A stretch of DNA of 64,000 nt from Gentiana macrophylla (GCA_026214975.1 CM047810.1:2666001-2730000); one strand, 5' to 3'. Numbered from the stretch's first letter, positions 37,859 to 48,619 are shown. The notes: generated by a model not told the origin, from the letters alone. Numbers and translations are program-made.

Positions 37859-37866
37859 AAACCCTA
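37859..37866 (-). promoter_or_regulatory. telo-box upstream of the RPS18 gene
   Basis: AAACCCTA lies about 125 bp upstream of the start codon. Telo-boxes are common in promoters of plant ribosomal protein genes and help drive expression in growing cells. Confidence 0.6.
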
Positions 37867-38313
37867 GAAGTTGTTTAAATGACAACTATACCCTCGTTGA
37901 TTTTGTTTTTTTAAAATCTTTATCATTACCCCTCAAAAAAAAAAAATCTTTATCATTACTCCTCAAAAAAAATATATTTTTCTTTTTGAAGTAGAAATGA
38001 GAAGAATGAAAAAAAAATACAAAATGAGAAAAAAATAGCCAGAAAAAAATAGTGAGTGAAAAGAAAAACGCGCTTATTACTACATGTATTCTACATTTGG
38101 TTGTAGAATACGTATAATGTAGCAATGTAATAACGTGCGGCGTTTTTTCGCTTCTCGGCAATTTATTTTTTTTCATTTTCCTCATTTTAGATAAAAAACG
38201 ATCGTTTACAACCTTTAACATATTTCTTTTTTTTTTCTTTTTCCTCATTTTCTAAAAAAGGATCATTCTATAACCTTTAACATATTTCTCCATATATAAG
38301 TGATATTATTAGG
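37867..38313. other. AT-rich intergenic DNA
   Basis: Contains poly-A/T runs and a short inverted pair around TGTATTCTACATTT and GTAGAATAC (about 38085-38112). No gene. Confidence 0.4.
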
Positions 38314-38627
38314 GAGTTCTATTGGCGTATAATTTTTTTTACGTCGACACATTACATTACTTTCTCATTCACCAAAAATTTACTTGGTACCACGGTGATT
38401 TTTAATAAAAGGAATAAATTATACTGTTCGTTGTTTAACACCATGCATGACGTTCATCTTATATAAAAGTGTCACAAAATAAACGTCGATCCACCGATTT
38501 TCCAGATTTTCGTTGTTGGCGTTGGCGTTCAACAACGCGACCACCGATAACTTTGGCTGATTTTTCATCCGAAAAAATAATCAAATAATGTGTGTCAATA
38601 GTAAAAAATTGTGTGCCAATAGAACTC
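38314..38627. mobile_element. MITE with inverted ends GAGTTCTATTGGC, 314 bp
   Basis: The left end GAGTTCTATTGGC(GTATAA) is matched by GCCAATAGAACTC at the right end (38615-38627), and the inverted match extends imperfectly for about 38 bp. The interior has no frame. AT-rich TTATTA sequence borders both sides, but I could not fix the target duplication. Confidence 0.65.
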
Positions 38628-38640
38628 AATTATTATTATT

Positions 38641-38836
38641 GAGATTAAGTTGTGTTCTACGTATCACACAGATTAAGAAAGTGATTCATGTCTGAAAAAT
38701 AGTGTAAAATAAGACAATTATCCTTCATTCCTTGTGTATTAAAAAATGTATCGAAATTTGGGTTATTAAAATGAATTGGTGGAAAAAAATAATAAATGCT
38801 GAGTGACAGTTAAAAAAAAAACAACGGAGGGAGTAA
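38641..38836 (+). mobile_element. Stowaway-like MITE, one end recognisable
   Basis: Ends in ACGGAGGGAGTA (38823-38834), the well-known plant Stowaway/mariner MITE terminus, next to TA. The inner block CACACAGATTAAGAAAG is also typical. The opposite terminus (TACTCCCTCCGT) is not seen, so the element is truncated on the left. Confidence 0.65.
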
Positions 38837-38881
38837 TATGTTACCAGAACAATTTATGCAAAACAAGGTTACTGTTATGAT

Positions 38882-38975
38882 CAATCTCTCTCAACACCTC
38901 TCGAGTGTGGGCCATTTGTGCAATCTCTCTCAACACCCTCTCAAGTGTGGGCTACTTGTGTATACTCTCCCAACA
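38882..38975 (+). repeat. short tandem repeat, about 40-bp unit
   Basis: CAATCTCTCTCAACACC begins two units (38882 and 38921), each ending in GTGTGGGC...TTGTG; a third partial unit with CTCTCCCAACATGGG follows. No coding role. Confidence 0.6.
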
Positions 38976-39261
38976 TGGGTTCGATTTCATGAACTCTGGC
39001 TCCGATACCATCTTAAAATCAAGCGCTTACCATTCTATTAAAATCAATTGGTGTTACTAAATATGTTACTATATTTCTTTATACTTTGAAGATTGTAGAC
39101 AATCTCTCCCAACAGAGAATGAGATGTAATTAAAACAGATGCACTACAAAAGTGATTGTATGCATATCCGATAGCAGAATCAGGTTGGCATAGTTTCTAG
39201 TTTCGATAGACCATACATTGCACCAATTTGGAGAATTCACAATTTATTAAAGAGGATGTAT

Positions 39262-39853
39262 TGCAAGCGAGGATCCTTCTTGGAACCGAATTTGGGGCTT
39301 AAAAGGCCCAGCTCGAGGTAACTTTCTGCTATGGACTATGAAACACGAAGCTCTACCGGTGTATGAGTTTCTTGCAAAGAGGCATATAATCCCTTCCCCG
39401 GATTGTCCTCTTTGTGGAATGGAATCGGAGTCCCCCCTCCATGCTTTGAGAGATTGTAGTTGGGCAATGCATGTGTGGTGTATCTTGACCCCCAGGGATC
39501 ATTGGGCAACGTTCTTTGGAGCTTGTACGATTGATGATTGGATAAATGTGAACATTAATCGATCCAAATTGATCTTTTATTGGTTTGTCGGATTGGAAAT
39601 ATACGTGGAAAGCGCGTTTATGGCATTTGGCTTTGGAGGAACCGAGCTTTGCACAACTCGGAGGAAGAGAGGCCCCACCTTCATATTTGCATCTCGAGGC
39701 GGTAGAATCAGGCGAAGAATTTACGACTGCTTGGCGAGATTTAGATTAGTAAATAGTCTATTTTTGTCGATTTGTCATTTGTTTTGGCGCACAAAACTTT
39801 CGATGTATCGAGGACGCCATAAAGGCTTTCTGATTAATAAAGTGTTCGTTTTG

Positions 39854-39889
<36 letters not shown>
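39262..39889 (+). mobile_element. 5'-truncated LINE (non-LTR retrotransposon) with poly-A tail
   Basis: A frame open from about 39264 to beyond the tail encodes the C-terminal zinc-binding region of LINE ORF2: WNRIWGLKGPARGNF, then CPLCGMESESPLHALRDC (zf-RVT type). It ends in about 35 A residues (39855-39889). The 10-bp sequence GAGGATGTAT occurs just before the element (39252-39261) and just after the tail (39890-39899), a target duplication that may extend by three A. RT and endonuclease are missing, as usual for 5'-truncated copies. The intact frame, long A tail and perfect duplication suggest a rather recent insertion. Confidence 0.88.
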
Positions 39890-39894
<5 letters not shown>

Positions 39895-39899
39895 TGTAT

Positions 39900-40575
39900 C
39901 AACACAAATAGGGTCGTCTGATCACAACATTTGATACATCTATATAAAGTAGTGCAAAGAACGCTTTGAGGTGTATATATGTTTCGAAAAGAAGAGTGGC
40001 GGAACATACCGTTAATCCAAAGTGTGTCACATTATATTCGATTTTCTTTTTAATTAGTTTTCCTTCAATCCTATAATACCATTAAATAATCCCACAAACA
40101 GATTATGATTCAAAATATTGTAATCCAATCATTTAAGAAAGAGAGAAAGCTGAGCACTGTTGTATGTTAAAAGTAAATTAGAGACAATGTTGTCTTTTAG
40201 GAAAACAATTAATGCCAATGGCTCAAGCCCCTCCTTAATTTACTATGTTAGTACTCTTATTATAACATCTAGTTTCTTGTTCACTTCTTTTTGTTTTGTA
40301 ATGAAAACATGGATCAATTTCTTTTAATTAAGACTTAAACCACGCAAGCAATAATAATACTCAATGTCCCAAATCAACATATTGATAATGATGTGTTATT
40401 TTTCAACCAAGACAAATTTTACAGAAGTGCACTAACTTACCAAAAATCTTTGTCTTGCCTTCTTCAATTATGCCTCTGTCTTTCTTCAAAAGTCACAATC
40501 TTTATTCATCACAGTCCAAGAAAAACTACAATCTACCATAACTCTGAGGAGTTTTCTTGATTTTCTTGAAGACAA
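39900..40575. other. upstream region of the DUF868 gene
   Basis: AT-rich, no other gene seen. Probably contains the DUF868 promoter and 5' untranslated region. Confidence 0.4.
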
Positions 40576-41499
40576 ATGAGGGACTTTCTATCTTGTTCTT
40601 GTGAAAGTGGAGTTCAAATTTCTGATCATTCTCTTTGCACAAATATTGATGTACGTAAACCCTCTCAAGATTTGGTTACCTGCATACACCACTGTCAATT
40701 GCTTGGTAAACCTTGTCTAATTAGTATAATATGGAGCAAGAACAATACAAGCCATTGTTTTAGCATAGAAGTACATGATTCATCACATCAGTTTCTATGT
40801 AGAGTTGATGTGAAGCCGTCTCTGTTCACAAAAGGGTCCAAGTATTTTCATGTATATTCTACTAAAGTTAACATCTTTTGGGATTTTTCTTTAGCAAAAT
40901 ATGGTTCTGGGCCAGAGCCTTTGGAAGGGTATTATATAGCTTTGGTGTGTACAAAAGAGATGGTTTTGGTTGTTGGAAATCTAAAACAAAAAGCATTCAA
41001 GAAGGCTAAAGCTATGCCTTATGTATCTAATCCAATACTCACTTGCAAAAGAAAACATGTTTTTGGGAACAGGGTGTATACTACTAAAGCTCAATTTTGT
41101 GAAGATGGCCATGTTTATGACTTGAAAATTGAGTGCAGAATTGATGGCAATGATGATGATGATTCTTGGCTAGTGATTAGGCTTGATGGTAAAACAGTTA
41201 TGAAAGTGAAGCATCTACGGTGGAAGTTCCGCGGAAATCACACCATTCTTGTAGATGGAGAATCTGTGGAGGTGTTTTGGGATGTGTATAATTGGTTGTT
41301 TGGTACTACATATTTAGGTAATGCAGTTTTTGTTTTTCAAGTTTGTTGTGAATCATCAGCTGGCAAGTTATGGAAAATCCAAACTTTTCCTGATGTGTCT
41401 AAACTTTCCTGGCCTCAATCAGGTTGTTTAGGAGATGATGATGATAAGGTAAGTTGTCAAGGTTTTACTTTGGTATTGAATGTTTGGAAGAGAGAATGA
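40576..41499 (+). CDS. DUF868 family protein (PF05910)
   Basis: A single-exon frame of 307 residues. The order VTCIHHCQLLGKPCLISIIW, LCRVDVKPSLFTKGSKYFHV, VNIFWDFSLAKYGSGPEPLE, YYIALVCTKEMVLVVGNLK, LVIRLDGKTVMKVKHLRWKF, GNHTILVDGESVEVFWDVYN, and a final GFTLVLNVWKRE covers the whole DUF868 domain at normal length. There is no signal peptide or membrane segment. Short Asp runs (DDDD) occur twice. The start is the first ATG in the frame. The family is plant-specific and its molecular function is, as far as I know, not established. Neighbours give no clue to its role. Confidence 0.93.
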   Translation: MRDFLSCSCESGVQISDHSLCTNIDVRKPSQDLVTCIHHCQLLGKPCLISIIWSKNNTSHCFSIEVHDSSHQFLCRVDVKPSLFTKGSKYFHVYSTKVNIFWDFSLAKYGSGPEPLEGYYIALVCTKEMVLVVGNLKQKAFKKAKAMPYVSNPILTCKRKHVFGNRVYTTKAQFCEDGHVYDLKIECRIDGNDDDDSWLVIRLDGKTVMKVKHLRWKFRGNHTILVDGESVEVFWDVYNWLFGTTYLGNAVFVFQVCCESSAGKLWKIQTFPDVSKLSWPQSGCLGDDDDKVSCQGFTLVLNVWKRE

Positions 41500-41848
41500 C
41501 TATAGTGCCCTTTGGCAGCTAAAGGCACTTTGCTGGTTATCTAAATCTCCAAGTTTTCACATGCCAGAGCACTTGGATCATTTACTATTCTCTCCTTTGC
41601 AGACTCAAAACATGAGTTTTCTTTATTTTACAGAATCTCATTTACTTTGAAGAGATTCTTTATTTTACAAACTCAAGGCTTTCTAATAAGGGTACACAAA
41701 TCAAACATTTTAGGTCTTAATAAAACATGACTCACTCATTACAACATAGTACAGACAATCTTCTTAACTGCATTTCATAACACTAATTTCAACACAAACC
41801 ACAGACAATTATTACATGACACAGACCATAATCAAGCATCATATCTTA
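41500..41848. other. convergent 3' region between DUF868 and HSP70-like genes
   Basis: 349 bp between two genes whose 3' ends face each other. It should hold both 3' untranslated regions; no other gene seen. Confidence 0.5.
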
Positions 41849-43564
41849 CTACACTTTCTTCTGTACTGTAACTAAATCCAACGTTGATCCATAAGTCCGG
41901 TGCAGCGCCTCAGCACACCATCCATGCCCGTCATCAACCGTGGGCATCCTAACCTCCATGAAAGGACTTGCTGGCTGTTGTTTACCAGGCATTAATACCC
42001 CTGCAAAAACTTTCAGCCCATTTGATGCATCAATGTCCATAGACACAGCAATCTCTGGAACACCTTTTGGAGCAGAGGGTATTCCTGTAATTTTGAAATA
42101 GCCTAAAAGATAGTTCTTTTCCACTATATCCTCATCACCTTCATAAACAACAATGAGGGCTTCATTCTGGTTGTCATCAACAGTTGTGAAGAAAAGTTCT
42201 CGTCTTGCAGGTATAACTGTGTTTCGAGGTATGATACGAGCAAAATTGTTCCCATCAGCTCGAATACCGACACTTTGAGGAGTTGCTTGAATAGTTAATA
42301 AATCCAAGCTTCCGGATGGATCGTTTAATCCAGAAGCTATTGCACCTTCTAATGCCGCACCACACACAACAGCTTCCAATGGGTTCATTCCTGTATACAA
42401 CTCTTTCTTGCATATGGTAGTTACAAGATTCTGAACGTTAGGAATAAAAGAACAACCGCCGACAACGATAACATCGTTCAGATCTTCAACATCCACTTTC
42501 GCATCATATAAGCATTGTTTGATTAGGGACTCACATTTATCAAACACTTCTTTGTTCAATTCATCAAACTCTTCTCTGCTTATATCTTTGTTTATTTTCA
42601 ACCCGTCGCCTAGGTCGACATCGATCTTAACACTTTCTTGAAAAGAAAGCCTATGGATTGTCTCTTGGGAAGCAACTCTAAGCAGCCCCATTTTCTTGAT
42701 TTCTTCAGTTCCGTGGCTCGAGAAGAGATCATCCATTTCAGGTAAAAGATAATGCATCAGATTTTGAAGTATGTCTTCACCTCCTATAGTACTACCAGCC
42801 AATGCTTTTATGTGTGAAACTCCTCCAGCTGTAGCAGTCAAAGCAACGTCACAATAGCCAGCACCAAGATTGAAAATGAGGGCATTCTTGTCATTTCCAG
42901 TTCCTGCATTCTCATGACCAGCCAATTGCTGTTGCTGTGCGTACAACAACGCAACAGCAGTAGGCTCCGGCATCAGCCTGATCACGCGTAAACCAGCCAT
43001 AGCACAAGCACGTTCGATACGTGTCAGCTGAAACCGGCTAAACGAAACCGGAACAGTTAAAACAACATCATGTACTACGTGTTTAAGCCGAACTTCAGCC
43101 ATTGCTCTAAGCTCAACAAGAAAGATAGCCAACACTTCTTCAGGGGTAGTAGACTTCCATATGTTATTAACCAAAGCAGCAATAAAAGGCCTAACACCGA
43201 TATCCAATGTCTGAACTAAAAAGGGTAAATTTTTACTCTTATGAACAACTGGATCAGTGTCCACTCGACCGATTAAACGTTTCATATTGAAAATCGAAGA
43301 GCCAGATAGCATATCAAAATCATGAGCAAGCTGATTGGTAACACCGCCGGTTGGAACGTCATCTTTGAAGGTTACATAAGATGTCATTAACTTTTGATTT
43401 CTGATGTTTGTAAGAAGCTCAACCTGAGAGCCATTCCAAACTGCAACACTGCATTGAGAAGTGCCTATATCTATGCCGATGGCGAATTCAGGGGTAGGTG
43501 AAGATTTTTCATCCCCAATTGTTTCGCTATCGGATACAACAGTGTATGGAACTTCAGTAGACAT
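41849..43564 (-). CDS. HSP70-8: heat shock 70 kDa protein 8-like (divergent HSP70)
   Basis: A single coding exon of 571 residues; Arabidopsis HSP70-8 (At2g32120) is about 563, recalled. The actin-like ATPase fold shows FAIGIDIGTSQCSVAVWNG (about residues 27-45), NMKRLIGR, VVLTVPVSFSRFQLTRIERA, LMPEPTAVALLYA and VIVVGGCSFIPNVQNL. The usual phosphate-2 loop DLGGGT is changed to NLGAG, so ATP turnover may differ from canonical HSP70. The substrate-binding part is short and the C-terminus (TVQKKV) lacks EEVD. There is no organelle signal; cytosol is likely. A 5' untranslated intron, about 43567-44270, fits (donor CCAG|GTAAAA, acceptor TTCCAG|GG just before ATG). It is convergent with the DUF868 gene. 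Confidence 0.92.
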   Translation of the reverse strand: MSTEVPYTVVSDSETIGDEKSSPTPEFAIGIDIGTSQCSVAVWNGSQVELLTNIRNQKLMTSYVTFKDDVPTGGVTNQLAHDFDMLSGSSIFNMKRLIGRVDTDPVVHKSKNLPFLVQTLDIGVRPFIAALVNNIWKSTTPEEVLAIFLVELRAMAEVRLKHVVHDVVLTVPVSFSRFQLTRIERACAMAGLRVIRLMPEPTAVALLYAQQQQLAGHENAGTGNDKNALIFNLGAGYCDVALTATAGGVSHIKALAGSTIGGEDILQNLMHYLLPEMDDLFSSHGTEEIKKMGLLRVASQETIHRLSFQESVKIDVDLGDGLKINKDISREEFDELNKEVFDKCESLIKQCLYDAKVDVEDLNDVIVVGGCSFIPNVQNLVTTICKKELYTGMNPLEAVVCGAALEGAIASGLNDPSGSLDLLTIQATPQSVGIRADGNNFARIIPRNTVIPARRELFFTTVDDNQNEALIVVYEGDEDIVEKNYLLGYFKITGIPSAPKGVPEIAVSMDIDASNGLKVFAGVLMPGKQQPASPFMEVRMPTVDDGHGWCAEALHRTYGSTLDLVTVQKKV

Positions 43565-44270
43565 CCCTGGAATTTTAACAAACGAAATCAGTTTCAGAAA
43601 ATTTGATCATTTTGTTTTAACAACCAGAAATCAATTATCACACATTTTAGCCCTTCAGATCCATAAAAAAAACACGGTGCATCAGATAATCATTTACAAA
43701 TTCTGTGGTATGAAAACAGATTCTTATATTGTTGTGTTAATGTTGTAGAAAGTGTAATAGAGATTCCGATACAGTCCAGATTCTGTAAAATACAGAAATG
43801 TGATATATGTACTTTGTAAATCAAACAAGATAAAAGTGTCAAAATAAAGATCAAACTCATTCAGAATCAGATCCATTAAGAATCAAACAGGAGCAAGTAG
43901 ATTCACTAAAATACAGAATCTCTACGCAATTATAAGCTGGTGCATTCTTCCAAAAAATAAAGATTATATAAAATTAAGAAAAATTGCAACTTTGCAAGTA
44001 CTCATAACCTAGGAGCTAGTGCAATGCAGATGAAATTAGTACTATCTAACGTGAGCTTCCAATTTCGAAACGAAAAAACAGGTAACCAGCAGGGATGAAA
44101 CATGTTCTACGATTAAAATAAAATAAAGAAAGAAATGCTTCAGTTTTGAACCTGTTGTAAACAAATCTCTTCAGAAGACAGAAGTAGTAGCACTTACTGA
44201 TCTGCTAGAAGAACGGAAATCGATGAATCGGAAGAGAACAACAGTCAGATGATTTGTTTTATTTTTTTAC

Positions 44271-44832
44271 CTGGATTAGAAGAAGCATATTGATATTTCA
44301 GCAGAAATGTTTGGGTTTTAAAAGTAAAGAAAAGGTTGCGTCAGTCAGCAAATGTTCTAGAGCGCGCCAGAAACGAAGAATCACGAAGCCGTTAGCCCTT
44401 TCGGTTCTTTTTTTTTGGGGGGTACGGTTAGCAACCTACAAATAACACGATACACTTTTTGATATTGATAATGTCACGACAAAATTATCATAATATTAAT
44501 ACAAAACATATTTTCAAACCAATGATGTATAATATATTGAATCATTAGCTTCTAAAAAAATCAATCGTTTAAAAGTTTTTTTTATAACATTTGTTGTATG
44601 CATTTTTTTTTGTGGCACAAACGTTTCTCATACACTTCTGCAATGTTCTTAGTGGAAAAAAAAGATATTTTTTTATACAAAGGGCACAAAACTCCAATGT
44701 CGAAAAGGCGGGAAGTTTATTTGGCCAAGACTCATATACGCAGTGTAGAATCGTGCAAGAAATTTCTACACTTTTTAATTTTAAACAAAACTCAAACCGC
44801 TATATTCCATTTTGTTTACTTCGTCTATTAGA

Positions 44833-44835
<3 letters not shown>
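44271..44835. other. HSP70-8 first untranslated exon, promoter and AT-rich spacer
   Basis: The first ~100 bp probably hold the untranslated first exon of the HSP70-like gene (minus strand). Beyond it is AT-rich sequence with no recognisable gene. Overlapping plus-strand frames of 77 and 120 codons at 44591-44953 are low-complexity. Confidence 0.45.

Positions 44836-44895
<60 letters not shown>
44836..44895. repeat. (TA)n microsatellite, about 30 units
   Basis: Uninterrupted AT/TA alternation. It bounds the left side of an unclassified 2.2-kb segment whose right side has a second (TA)n tract (47094-47131). Confidence 0.95.
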
Positions 44896-44897
<2 letters not shown>

Positions 44898-47092
44898 GAG
44901 GTGCTATTGCTAGAGTGAATCCGCTAATATCGAGCAGTGAGCGAATCCGCTAATACCAAAGCAATGAGACAACCCTTTTTTTGGTCAACAAAGCCATTAT
45001 GATGCTAAACTTTCTCTTTCTTTTTAATTTATTCCTTATTTGTAACATTTTCCTTACCGAGAATACAAGAGAAATGAGACAAGTTTCTCTTTCTTTAGAT
45101 CTTTTTACCGGGCCACATTAACAAAATTCTACTATATGATTTTCTTATTTTTTTTCCTAGTTATAAAATTATATATATAAACATTACTCATTGATGAAGT
45201 CGGATTTCACCAATAAGTAATTTACGGGTGCAATTACTCTAATGATAGTTTTCCGGTCACCGGCCGACAACGAGAGAAGAGATAGTGTTTTCTATGGTGT
45301 TTTGACTGAACTCAAGTTGCCCTTGAGCTGCCTACGTATCCAATTGCTTTTTTGGAATCAAGTCGGTCGTAGTTCTTGAAGTGGTTTATATAGGGAGTCT
45401 AAACCCTAATCTTACCGTATCCTTCAAGGATTCGGTTAAGATTAGACCCGATTTGAACTCCTAATTATTAGGAGATAATGATTCTCTAGTATCGAGTTAT
45501 GAATCATACCCTTAATCGGGGCGATTCACTTCCCACGCTTATCCCGACTTGATAGGCGTGTACGCATAAACCGTGACCGCTCGGGCTGTTGGGTGGATTA
45601 GCTTGGTCGCGCTCTGCGCGTTTTTCTGGGCCGACCGTCTGCGGTGGTCGTCAGATTAGAAGGTTGCTCGCCTCGGGGCCTATAGTTGCCCAGGTCGGAC
45701 TCCTCTCTCGGTCGGGATGCTTCCCCTACTCAATCTGTGATTAACCAATAAATGTATGACGCATGGCTTTGACCTGAACCGATCATCATCACTCATGCTT
45801 TTCATCAGATTACATCCTTACAGGAAAATATAAAAAGCCCATTCAAAATTTTATATAACATGGAAAAGTAAAATCCCTTGGTTTTCTACTGCATTTTCCC
45901 GTCTTATATATAAGAACTTATTTGAAATTTACTTTCTTATAATTCTCAATTAATTTTTTTTTAATTTCTTGAAATAATTCTAGCTAGTCAATTTTAATAT
46001 TAATTTTACCGCATGAACCATGCAATTTTTTTATATTTAGATTATAATTCTTGAATCAAATATATCTTGTTATACACGAATCAAAAGTTTATGTGTTAAA
46101 ATAATAAGATTTATTTGCAAGTAGGTAAGTTATAAAAATTTCAATATAGGAATAAAGACCTTTTTGACGCATTTTTTCCTCGTTTTTTGTATTTCTATTT
46201 CAATAGTTTTTTTTGAAATATATTTCGATAATTAATAATGACATTTTTACTCATCATCTATGCATTTTTTTCTAACCTTTTCAGCCGTCAATTTTTTTCT
46301 TTCCTTTTATTGGTTGATACATGTTGTGACCTCAATGTTGGTAGTTAGACATACGACATTTTTGACTTAATTAAGTGGTAAAAGTGCAAATACGAAACAT
46401 TGAATATAAGCATGCGATAATAATTATGAACAAAAAAAAAAACTACCATCATATTTCTATTGTGTAATTAAATTAAACCTGACACCCCAATATGCTTTTT
46501 AACCTGTAATTGACATTTCAGTATTTATCTTTGAAAAAACTTGAAAACTTTACCAAGCTAAAACAAAACATAAAATATAATAAAATTTGCAAGACTGAAG
46601 AGGAAATTATATGATAGGTTTATAGCATTATACCTTACCATGAATTAGATACTTATTATGTGATAGGTTAATAACCTTACACTTTACCATCAAATTAATT
46701 AATTGATCTACGAATGGGATTTAGTCACATAAACATTACTCTAGTGATATGAAAAAAACCGTTAATTATGTTTACAATAAATTCACCTAATTGAATAAAA
46801 ATTGCAAAGCATGAAAATTCTATTCGATTAAATAAAAATAATAAATTGAAAACATTACTGCCAAAAAAAAGAAGATAAAAATACCTTACAACATGTATTT
46901 ATGTTTGCAGTAAAATAAAATAAAAAAAATTAGAAAAAAAAGCGCGCATTTATGCTTTGGTGAGATAATTCGGCTGACATAATTGATTGTGCCATGTCGG
47001 TATTAAATGCACAGGAGTGAGAAGAAAGAGGTAAAAGATAGTTCCGGAAATGTGCTCTGGCAGGAACATAATTGCTCTTGCAATAGTGCTAG

Positions 47093-47093
<1 letters not shown>
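44896..47093. mobile_element. possible DNA element between two (TA)n tracts
   Basis: Just inside the left tract is GTGCTATTGCTAGAGTGAAT. Just inside the right tract, on the other strand, is GCTAGCACTATTGCAAGAGC. A second weak inverted match follows (ATACCAAAGCAATGAG against CACCAAAGCATAAATG). This suggests degenerate inverted ends of about 70-150 bp next to (TA)n. Inside, 45180-45790 is richer in GC and carries blocks such as GAGCTGCCTACGTATCC seen in many plant repeats. No coding frame was found. I am unsure whether this is one element. Confidence 0.4.

Positions 47094-47131
<38 letters not shown>
47094..47131. repeat. (TA)n microsatellite, about 19 units
   Basis: Pure AT alternation at the right boundary of the 44896-47093 segment. 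Confidence 0.95.
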
Positions 47132-47133
<2 letters not shown>

Positions 47134-47225
47134 ACACAAAAACTTTTCGAAAAGACTTGAGTCTACGAAACTATCTAGATTTGTAAAAGATTTGCCACGT
47201 GCTAGAGTACTATAAATTAAAAATA

Positions 47226-47397
47226 GAGGAATGATAGAGACAGAATAAAAATTACATAACGTATGCCACAACATGATCTCTCACCCTTGATTTTGATGGG
47301 TCCACATTACAATCAATTAACACTCATCAAAATCAAAGGTGGAAGATCATGTTGTGGCATCCGTTGTGTAATTTTTATTGTGTCTCTATCATTACTC
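47226..47397. mobile_element. fold-back Mutator-like MITE, 172 bp
   Basis: An exact 9-bp duplication TTAAAAATA flanks it (47217-47225, 47398-47406), the size made by Mutator-like transposases. The arms, starting GAGGAATGATAGAGACA on the left and GAGTAATGATAGAGACAC on the reverse right, pair over about 70 bp with few mismatches. The loop is about 25 bp. Nothing is encoded. Confidence 0.85.
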
Positions 47398-47613
47398 TTA
47401 AAAATATTGTCTCTCAAAATGATTAAAGAGGGTTTTGTTATCAACATTTTGAGCGAGATTGAAGGCAATCCACGCATCGAGCCTCTTGTACAAAAAACTT
47501 GTGTCTGACAAATCTTTACAAATGCCACATTTTACTTTAAAAATGTTGATTTTCCTCTGATTTGCACAAAGACGATACCTAAAAAATTGTACATAAAAAT
47601 GAATAAATAATAT

Positions 47614-47686
47614 GGCCTATTAGCTCAGTTGGTTAGAGCGTCACGCTAATAACGCGAAGGCTTAGATTCGAGACCTGCATAGGCGT
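47614..47686 (+). tRNA. tRNA-Ile(AAU)-like, degenerate, probably inactive
   Basis: Starts GGCCTATTAGCTCAGTTGG (acceptor strand, D arm and intact A box), followed by the anticodon loop CTAATAA with anticodon AAT. The 3' side ends ATAGGCG, pairing with GGCCTAT except at the last base. The anticodon stem has one A/C mismatch. The T stem (TTAGA against CCTGC) has two mispairs. The tail runs into TTTTT, a Pol III-type stop. The damaged T arm, B box and acceptor closing pair make function doubtful. Confidence 0.65.
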
Positions 47687-48619
47687 TTTTAACTAGAATA
47701 ATGCGAGGGTCATAGGTCTGTCATAGGTTCGAGACCGACATGGGCCAATTTTTAACTGAAGCTTAACTTAAATAACGTTAAGGTCGCAGGTCTGTCGCAA
47801 GTTTGAGACCGACATGAGCCAATTTTAATCGAAATAACGTGACTGACATGAGCGATTTTTTAACTAAAATAATCGCGGAGGTCTCGGTTTGAGACCTGCA
47901 TGAGCCAATTTTTAACTGAAATAACGCGAAGGTCGCAGGTTCGAAACCTGCATTGGCTAATTTTTTAAAGTGAAATAACGCGAAGGTCGCAAGATGCCAA
48001 TTTTTTTTATAAGTGAACTAACGCGAAGGTCGCAGGTTGGAGACCTGCATGCCAGTCACAGGTTCGAGACCCTCATGGGTCAATTTTTATTTTATTTTTT
48101 TGAATGTGGGCCAATTTTTTTAAAGTGATATAACGCAAAGGTTGCATGGTCAAGACCTGCATGAGCCAATATTTAACTGAAATAATGCGAAAGTTGCATG
48201 GGCCAATTTTTTTAAGTGAAATAACACGAAGGTTTCAGGTTCGATACCTTCATGAGCCAATTTTTAACTGAAATAATGCGAATGTCTTTTAACCGAAATA
48301 TGCGAAGATTTTTATTTGAAAACCAGCATGAGCCAATTTTTTAACTGAGATCACCTGCATCGGCCAATTTTTAACTGAAATAATGCGAAGGTCTTTTAAA
48401 TGAAACAATGCGAAGGTCGACCAATTTTTAAATTAAATAAGGCGAAGGTCACTGGATCGAGACCGGCATGATCCGATTTTTAACTGAATGGGCCAATTTT
48501 TTAACTAAAATAACGCGAAGGTCGCATGTTCAAGACATGCATGGGCCAATTTTTAACTGAAATAACATGAAGGTCGCTGGTTGAAGACGTGCATGGATCA
48601 ATTTTTAATTGAATTGTCC
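47687..48619 (+). repeat. tandem array of about 18 tRNA-Ile 3'-half units
   Basis: Units of about 50 bp repeat CCAATTTTTAACTGAAATAA followed by CGCGAAGGTCGCAGG, TTCGAGACCTGC and ATGGGCCA, each with its own mutations and deletions. The tRNA part of each unit begins inside the anticodon loop (AATAACGCG) and runs through T arm, acceptor 3' strand and discriminator base, then a T-run. No unit keeps the 5' half. Best-preserved units are near 47910, 48000, 48500 and 48550. The intact tRNA-like copy at 47614 stands at the left end. Confidence 0.85.

Noticed and set aside
44591..44953. 120-codon plus-strand frame with an isoleucine-tyrosine repeat
   Set aside because: The repeat is translation of the (TA)n tract; similar frames at 46950-47274 have the same cause.
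47687..48619. Array considered as CRISPR or as a cluster of working tRNA genes
   Set aside because: Units are degenerate, uneven in length and lack the tRNA 5' half; plant nuclear context excludes CRISPR.
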